Of a stretch of 64,000 nucleotides of DNA, positions 58,797-64,000 are shown in pieces. The notes beneath the pieces were generated by a model that saw only the letters and a list, made by a program, of their open reading frames with translations, searched no databases and had not been told where the DNA came from. Source of the stretch: an uncultured Candidatus Melainabacteria bacterium. Lineage in GTDB: Bacteria; Cyanobacteriota; Vampirovibrionia; Gastranaerophilales; Gastranaerophilaceae. How positions within the stretch are numbered: position 1 is the first letter of the stretch; every line of letters begins with the position of its first letter. The DNA is taken from assembly GCA_934717855.1 (NCBI GenBank), contig CAKUZI010000003.1:62001-126000 (forward strand), in the 5' to 3' direction. The position numbers were made by a program, and so were the translations under genes.

Positions 58797-60826
58797 TTTT
58801 CAAGTGTCTTAATTTTTGTTTCAACAGCTTTTGAAGTTGCTTCATCTTTGCTATGAGTTAAGAAAATTTTATAATTATTCAAAGCTTCTTTTGTATTTCC
58901 ATCTTGTTCATAAGCAATTCCGAGTGCATAATAAGCATATCCATAGTTTGGATTAAGTGTAATTACTCGGTGGAAAGCCTCTTTAGCCTTGTTGTTGTTT
59001 TTGTCGTTTGCGTAAACTAACCCTAAATTAAACCAGCCATCAGCGTAATTCGGATTTACGACAATTGATTTTTTATAAAAACTGATTGCGTTTTTGCTGT
59101 CTTTTTTAAGTTTGTATATGTTCCCGATTTTTAATAATGTAACTTCGTCTGACGGATTAATTTTCAAGGCATCTTGATAGTTTTTTATTGCTATATCATA
59201 ATTTTTTGCCTTATAATTTTCGTCTCCTTTAGCAATATAAGCTTTATTTTGTTCTTCGTCTGCAAGTTCTCCCGCTCTCACAGAATCCATTGAAAGAGAA
59301 ATTTCTTTAATCCCTTCTCCAATGTCAGAAGATTTTACGTCCGGAGCTTTAGTTGATTTTGCAATAAACTCTGTAAATTCTTTGCTGTATTGGGTTTTGT
59401 CAGGAGACATTGCGATAGCTTTTTCATAATATTCTGTCGCTTTTTCGTCAATTCCGCAAGCTCTATAAGATTTTGCTAAACCATAATATGCAAAACTGTC
59501 CTTTGTTCCACCTTCAATCGCTTTTTCAAAGTATTCCGTTGCCAAAGTATAGTTTTGAGCATTTAAGTTTTCTTCGCCCAAAGAAACGTAAGCTGATGCA
59601 AGATTAGAGCTGATTGAGTTATTCGCTTTTTCTTTCAATAATTCTGAGTACAAGTCGATTGCACCGTTATAATCTTTCATTGCGTGAAGAACTAAAGCTT
59701 TGTTAAATCTCAAATTGTAATCATCTTTTTTAGTTGCAAGAGCTTCGTTATAGTATTTTAGAGCGTTTGCGTAATCATGTTTCAAGTGATAGCATTCAGC
59801 CAAATCTTCTTCCAAGTCAGCACTTTTACTATCTTTTTGAAGTTCAAGTGCTTTTTCATAATTTGCAATTGTATTGTCAATTTGATTTAAACGTTTGTAA
59901 ACAATACCAATATTTTGATAAGCACGAGCATCTTCCGGAAAGTGTTCTATGTAGATTTTATAATTTTCTACAGAAGCTTCGTTTTGCCCCATATCAGCTA
60001 ATAAATTTGCATAATCAAAACGTATAGAATGCAATGACGGTTGTTGTCTGAAAACTACGTCATATTGAGCTAATGCCAATTCATTTTTATTTAACTCTTG
60101 ATAAGAAAGAGCTAAATTGATGTGTGCAGAAGTGTTGTCAGGATTTGCTTCAACCGCTTTTTCTAAAAACTCACAAGCCTTGTCATAATTTTTGGTTTGG
60201 AATAACGCCAAGCCGTAATTAGAAAAGTTTTTAAATCCTGCAGGATTTTTTGTGTAAAGAGTATTGTATTCATTAACAGCCTTGTCAAAATCTCCATCGC
60301 TTATATAAGATGATGCTAAATTTTCTCTAGCATCTTGGTGTTGAGAATATGTTGACAAAAATTTGTTATAATTTTCGATTGCAGATTTGTAATCTCTCAA
60401 CTGGTACTGAACATTTGCGATATTTAAGTAGTTATACAAATATTCTGGACACATTTCAGCAACTTTGTTATAAGCTTGCAAAGCTTCCAAATATTTTCCT
60501 TGATTTTCGTAAATGCTACCGACGCTTAAATATACATATCCGTCAGACGGTTTTAGTTCCAGAACTTTTGAATAAGTTTCGAGAGCCTTGTCGTATTCAC
60601 CCATTTCACTGTAAACTCCGGCAAGCTTTGTGTAAATCATTACGTCATTTCCTGCAAGAGTTAATGCCTGTTGTAATTTTTCTACAGCAGTTTGATAATC
60701 CTCTTTGTATTCCGCAGAACAAGCTTGTTGATACAAAGAATTAGCTTCCGGAACCATAGCCTGAACCTGAGTTCCTGTTAAAACAAGTGATAATAATGCC
60801 GAAAATAATAACTTCTTATTAATAAT
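58793..60826 (-). CDS. Exported TPR-repeat protein, apparently starting at ATT
   Basis: About 17 tetratricopeptide repeats (34-residue helix pairs with the A-x2-Y-x4 and D/N-P pattern, e.g. GEYDKALETYSKVLELKPSD, NYADGWFNLGLVYANDKNNN) form one long solenoid. The first ATG in frame (60757) would leave a bare solenoid. The 23 codons before it read as a clean signal peptide, INKKLLFSALLSLVLTGTQV ending QA, and AGGAG lies six bases before an ATT at 60826 (a second ATT follows). An in-frame TAG lies just upstream and there is no ATG, GTG or TTG between. So translation probably begins at ATT, as in infC, unless the sequence has an error. The coupled lipoprotein fits an exported partner. Confidence 0.7.
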   Translation of the reverse strand: MINKKLLFSALLSLVLTGTQVQAMVPEANSLYQQACSAEYKEDYQTAVEKLQQALTLAGNDVMIYTKLAGVYSEMGEYDKALETYSKVLELKPSDGYVYLSVGSIYENQGKYLEALQAYNKVAEMCPEYLYNYLNIANVQYQLRDYKSAIENYNKFLSTYSQHQDARENLASSYISDGDFDKAVNEYNTLYTKNPAGFKNFSNYGLALFQTKNYDKACEFLEKAVEANPDNTSAHINLALSYQELNKNELALAQYDVVFRQQPSLHSIRFDYANLLADMGQNEASVENYKIYIEHFPEDARAYQNIGIVYKRLNQIDNTIANYEKALELQKDSKSADLEEDLAECYHLKHDYANALKYYNEALATKKDDYNLRFNKALVLHAMKDYNGAIDLYSELLKEKANNSISSNLASAYVSLGEENLNAQNYTLATEYFEKAIEGGTKDSFAYYGLAKSYRACGIDEKATEYYEKAIAMSPDKTQYSKEFTEFIAKSTKAPDVKSSDIGEGIKEISLSMDSVRAGELADEEQNKAYIAKGDENYKAKNYDIAIKNYQDALKINPSDEVTLLKIGNIYKLKKDSKNAISFYKKSIVVNPNYADGWFNLGLVYANDKNNNKAKEAFHRVITLNPNYGYAYYALGIAYEQDGNTKEALNNYKIFLTHSKDEATSKAVETKIKTLEK

Positions 60827-61136
60827 GCCACTCTCCTAATCTGTATAATAACTTACCGACATTATAACAGAAAAAGTGTATTTATGCAAAACAAAAAATA
60901 TAAAAAATTTTTAAAATAACCCGCTATGGCAATTGAAAGTTTTAAAAAATCTGTCTAATATTTATATGTCAACCAATTAAATAAATAATTAACAAAATTT
61001 TACAACCATTTTTTCTGCGCGGGGTGCAAATTTTGGCCTTTTTGTAAATTCCCCCCACTAGAAAAAGATATAAATATATGTTATAATCTGCATATGGATT
61101 ATATATGGTCACTAAGGAAACATAAGGAGTAGGTCT

Positions 61137-61298
61137 ATGACAGTATTAGCTTCAGAAACGATTAAGCCAAAGACAACAAAGTCTAAATTCAATGATGAGT
61201 TTGAAAACTATCTTAAAAATCAGTGTTTAAAAACAACATTTAATGGTATCGAAGTAGAAACATTCTCTTGGTACAAAAAAGTTCTAGGCTTAGTATAA
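61137..61298 (+). CDS. 53-aa small protein
   Basis: An ATG with AAGGAG 7 nt upstream opens a 53-codon frame (MTVLASETIKPKTTKSKF start, ETFSWYKKVLGLV end). The protein is basic at the start and mixed later, with no membrane segment. A TATAAT box lies at about 61082 and a terminator-like hairpin 35 bp after the stop. It is too short for a strong case, but the signals agree. The 300-bp gap before it (60827-61136) holds AT-rich sequence and no other ORF. Confidence 0.6.
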   Translation: MTVLASETIKPKTTKSKFNDEFENYLKNQCLKTTFNGIEVETFSWYKKVLGLV

Positions 61299-61332
61299 GC
61301 ACCAGGCAAAGGGATTAAAAAATTTTTCGATT

Positions 61333-61361
61333 GCTCAACTGTATATTATAGTTGAGCTTTT
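61333..61361 (+). terminator. Terminator-like hairpin after the 53-aa ORF
   Basis: GCTCAACT / AGTTGAGC perfect 8-bp stem with a 9-nt loop, then TTTT. Confidence 0.7.
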
Positions 61362-61451
61362 GGGTTGGTAAAATTTATTAATATGTATTATAATTATATT
61401 AATTTCTGTAAAATATAACTCAAAAACTACCACAAAACTCATTTTATATGT

Positions 61452-61639
61452 TATACTACTAATGTAGTAATATTTGTAGGTAGGCCATTTTTAATAATGG
61501 TGAGTTTTGCCATCTAAATGGCGTATTGTTTTTCGGTGAAATTAATAATAAAATAGTTTAAGTAATGTAAACTAAGAAGCCAAATTAGGCAAAAATAGTT
61601 TATCATATGTTTTATAACCAATGTGTGTAGGTGTAGATT
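61452..61639 (+). promoter_or_regulatory. Promoter and structured leader of the GGDEF/HD-GYP gene
   Basis: An extended -10, TG-T-TATACT (61452-61457), predicts a leader of about 176 nt. Its first part can form GCCATT/AATGGT (61484-61501) and GCCAT/ATGGC (61509-61522, followed by GTATTGTTTTT), or an alternative ATGG (61497-61500) with CCAT (61510-61513) pairing. Mutually exclusive stems followed by a T-run look like an attenuator. No known riboswitch matches. Confidence 0.45.
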
Positions 61640-63601
61640 TTGAACGAAAATAAAGAAAAAATTTCAGAAAAATCAAAGGCGCAATCGCCTATAAAAAGCA
61701 AACAAACTGTTTCGAATCCGTTATCGAAACAGCTAAATGCGCTTAAAAAACCTGCACTGAAATCTCCTGCTAAGAAAAAATCTGAAGAAAAAGAAGTTAA
61801 AAAAGTTTCAAATCCGATTTCTGCAGAAACATCAGATATTGTTGCGCGTATTAACAATTTTAATACTAACAAGACTGCAAACAGAATGTATGCAGGATAC
61901 ATGGGAAATGCAATTGCAAGTTCTCATAGAGTTATTGATTATGCAGAATTGGTGAATAATTTAAACAGTGCATTAAGTAGAAAAAAAACCGCTTACGATT
62001 TATTTAGTGCTGTTCATAATTTGTTTATTGAAAAATTAAATAATGTTTTCACTGCTTTTGGAGCATATCACGACAAGTCAAAATGTATTAATATAAAACT
62101 TTTTAATTCAATGGGAAGCACTTACACATCAAAATTATTCTTGTCCGATGATACAAATCCAGTTATTGAATGTTTCAAAAACGGTTCTGCACAGGTTTGT
62201 GAAAGCAGTAAATTTTTAAATATTCCGTACGTACAACAATCTGCAACTCTTATTTTGCCATTGATTTCAGTTAGTGGTTGTAAGGGAATTATGGCAATCG
62301 GAAAAGATAATATCGAAAATCATATCGGGTTGTTTTCATTTATTGCAAATTATTGTGCATTATTTATGGATAATATTGAACTTTTAGAACAAACAAATAA
62401 GTATGCAAATACTGACACTTTGACAGGGTTATACACCCATAGAGGATTCCAAGAAGTTTTGACAGCAGAGCTTAAGAAAGCGGAAGAAAATAATACCAAG
62501 CTTTCAATTATTATGCTTGACGTAAATAATATTTCAAAAATTAACAGAGAACTCGGACATGCTAAAGGCGACGAAGTCATTAAGCTTTTAGCCGAAAAAG
62601 TTAAACAAAATGTCAGAAGTAATGATAAAGCAGGTCGTTACGGTGGTGATGAAATTGCGATAATTCTGCCGGAAACAGATACTTCTGATGCGAAATATTT
62701 AGCAGAATATATTACTTACTGTTTGTCTTGTTGTTTTGTAGATGATGTAGGACCTGTTAAGGTTTCTGTTGGAATTGCGACATATCCTGAATGCAGTCGA
62801 GACCAAGAAAAACTTCTTATTCTTGCAGAACAAGCGATGTACATTTCTCAAGCTAAGGGTTACAAAGAGGGAATGTCTGCTATTGTAAGTTCATCTGACT
62901 TTAATTTCTGGGATGATGATGCTTTGCATTCTTATGCGGAAGTTATTGCAAAACGTCATTCTCAATTAGGTGTAAATTTTGAAGAGGAACTTGTTCATAA
63001 ATTTAATAATGAGCAAATTGTTTCTCAAAATCATTTGATGGAACTTGCAAATTCTTTGGCAAGTGCAATTGATGCAAAAGACCCATATACAAAAGGTCAT
63101 TCAACTTCTGTTTCAAGATATTCAGAGGCTCTTGCTCGTGCGATTAACTTGCCGGAAGATGAAGTTCAAAGAATTAAATTAGGAGCATTGCTTCATGATG
63201 TTGGTAAGATTGGTATTCCTGAAAATGTTTTGAAAAAACCGGGAAAACTAGAAGACGACGAATGGGAGATTATGAAACAGCACCCTGTAATTGGGGCTGA
63301 AAAAGTGCTTGCGCCGAATGAGGCTCTTCGCGACTTAATTCCGATTGTAAAATATCACCATGAACATATTGACGGTGGCGGGTATCCGGAACACTTAAAA
63401 GGAGATGAAATTCCGCTTGCGGCAAAAATTGTCGCTGTTGCAGATACATATCACGCGTTGATTTCTGATAGACCATACAGAAAAGGAATGAGTGTTGAAA
63501 AGGCTTGTGAAATTTTAAAAGATGGTGCCGGAAAACTTTGGGATAGAGATTTGGTTCGTCAATTTATCAATATTGCTCCGTCTTTGTCGACAAGTGTATA
63601 G
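61640..63601 (+). CDS. GGDEF and HD-GYP domain cyclic-di-GMP enzyme
   Basis: 653 aa. A basic N-terminal region of about 60 residues is followed by a GAF-like sensor (about 115-250). The GGDEF domain (about 258-420) has DTLTGLYTHRGFQEVL, GRYGGDEIAIILP (active site GGDEI) and an RSND inhibitory-site motif five residues before it. The HD-GYP domain (about 465-645) has AIDAKDPYTKGHSTSVSR, LLHDVGKIGIPENVL and HHEHIDGGGYPEHL. One domain could make and the other break c-di-GMP. There is no membrane segment. The start is TTG, with AGGTG 9 nt upstream. Confidence 0.88.
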   Translation: MNENKEKISEKSKAQSPIKSKQTVSNPLSKQLNALKKPALKSPAKKKSEEKEVKKVSNPISAETSDIVARINNFNTNKTANRMYAGYMGNAIASSHRVIDYAELVNNLNSALSRKKTAYDLFSAVHNLFIEKLNNVFTAFGAYHDKSKCINIKLFNSMGSTYTSKLFLSDDTNPVIECFKNGSAQVCESSKFLNIPYVQQSATLILPLISVSGCKGIMAIGKDNIENHIGLFSFIANYCALFMDNIELLEQTNKYANTDTLTGLYTHRGFQEVLTAELKKAEENNTKLSIIMLDVNNISKINRELGHAKGDEVIKLLAEKVKQNVRSNDKAGRYGGDEIAIILPETDTSDAKYLAEYITYCLSCCFVDDVGPVKVSVGIATYPECSRDQEKLLILAEQAMYISQAKGYKEGMSAIVSSSDFNFWDDDALHSYAEVIAKRHSQLGVNFEEELVHKFNNEQIVSQNHLMELANSLASAIDAKDPYTKGHSTSVSRYSEALARAINLPEDEVQRIKLGALLHDVGKIGIPENVLKKPGKLEDDEWEIMKQHPVIGAEKVLAPNEALRDLIPIVKYHHEHIDGGGYPEHLKGDEIPLAAKIVAVADTYHALISDRPYRKGMSVEKACEILKDGAGKLWDRDLVRQFINIAPSLSTSV

Positions 63602-63729
63602 GGAAAATAAGCTTTTCTCGTATTTCTTTATGTTATAAAACTGTTCAGGCTATAAAGTATCTTCTAAACTAACAAAACATTTGCATATTTATGGTAGAAT
63701 ATCTAAAGTTGAAACAAGGGAGACTTTAG

Positions 63730-64000
63730 ATGGAAAAATTTTTTGATTATATAAAAAAACACAGTGATTTATTTACTTTTTTAGGTTTGCTGGTTGTTTG
63801 TTATTTTATTTTCTTTTTTAATATTGGAAACTATGCATTGATGGATGTTGACGAAACAAGATATGTTTCAATGGCGCGTGACATGTTTCATTGCAAAGAT
63901 TTTTTAACACTTTATTTGAATGGTGAATTTTTCTTTGAGAAACCGCCTTTATATTTTTGGGGCGAATGTTTGTCTTTTGCAATTTTTGGAAAAGTTACCG
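63730..64000 (+). CDS. ArnT/PMT-family membrane glycosyltransferase (N-terminal part, runs off the right edge)
   Basis: The first 90 codons are present. A membrane helix (FTFLGLLVVCYFIFFFNIGN) is followed by the periplasmic-side signature MDVDETRYVSMARDM with the catalytic-type D-x-D-E region and FFEKPPLYFWGECLSF, typical of ArnT-like undecaprenyl- or dolichyl-phosphate sugar transferases. It probably adds a sugar to lipid A or a surface glycan. GGGAG lies ten bases before the ATG. The C-terminus lies beyond the window. Confidence 0.75.
   Translation, partial: MEKFFDYIKKHSDLFTFLGLLVVCYFIFFFNIGNYALMDVDETRYVSMARDMFHCKDFLTLYLNGEFFFEKPPLYFWGECLSFAIFGKVT

Overview
The window is AT-rich chromosomal DNA from a non-photosynthetic, Gram-negative-type bacterium. 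My best guess is the Gastranaerophilales/Vampirovibrionia ('Melainabacteria') sister lineage of Cyanobacteria. This is an inference, about 0.6 confident. It rests on a TonB-ExbB-ExbD-ExbD locus and a filamentous-haemagglutinin-like adhesin (outer membrane), the MEP-pathway enzyme IspH, a four-domain S1 protein, many small secreted proteins of unknown function, no photosynthesis genes, and dispersed heptanucleotide repeats like the STRR repeats of cyanobacteria. No rRNA, CRISPR array, transposase or integrase is visible. One tRNA, tRNA-Glu(CTC), is present.

Layout. 0-9 kb: housekeeping genes (rlmB, a primary-type sigma factor, rpsA, ispH, a fused PabB-PabC), two secreted small proteins, a glycosyltransferase with an Fn3-like front end, and an HD phosphohydrolase. 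9-13 kb: a glycosyltransferase, a Cys-rich lipoprotein, then a small accessory region ending at tRNA-Glu. That region holds a toxin-antitoxin pair with a visible operator and a 375-aa protein with an HExxH motif. It is marked by three copies of the tRNA 3' end. 13-24 kb: esterase, small membrane proteins, a HEAT-like protein, a SLOG/DprA-like protein, UvrD/PcrA helicase, a pseudopilin with a divergent XRE regulator, ffh, a Nudix enzyme and a HAD phosphatase. 24-30.5 kb: an 863-aa protein of unknown function, then a 1174-aa adhesin-like protein with a (Thr-Asp)n tract and a C-terminal PilZ domain. 30.6-38 kb: DUF4186, DciA-like, NrnA, YihY, FixX/FixC, RsmD, HU and SpoIID. 38-45 kb: two secreted proteins, TonB/ExbB/ExbD/ExbD and FtsH. 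45.2-46.2 kb: a non-coding mosaic of hairpin repeats. 46-53 kb: acyltransferase, SIMPL protein, LigA and agmatinase. 53-64 kb: an IscU-like/GGGtGRT gene pair, a two-component system with tadA, a lipoprotein/TPR pair, a 53-aa ORF, a GGDEF/HD-GYP enzyme and the start of an ArnT-like glycosyltransferase.

How it fits together. The TonB/ExbB/ExbD genes would energise outer-membrane transport. The response regulator, kinase and tadA form a tight operon. The GGDEF/HD-GYP protein could make or degrade c-di-GMP, and the adhesin carries a PilZ domain with both c-di-GMP motifs intact, which is unusual for a protein with a signal peptide. Ten genes appear to be transcribed without a leader: a TATAAT-like -10 box lies 6-7 nt before the start codon and no Shine-Dalgarno sequence fits between them. 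Others have strong Shine-Dalgarno sites, and several starts are TTG, GTG or possibly ATT.
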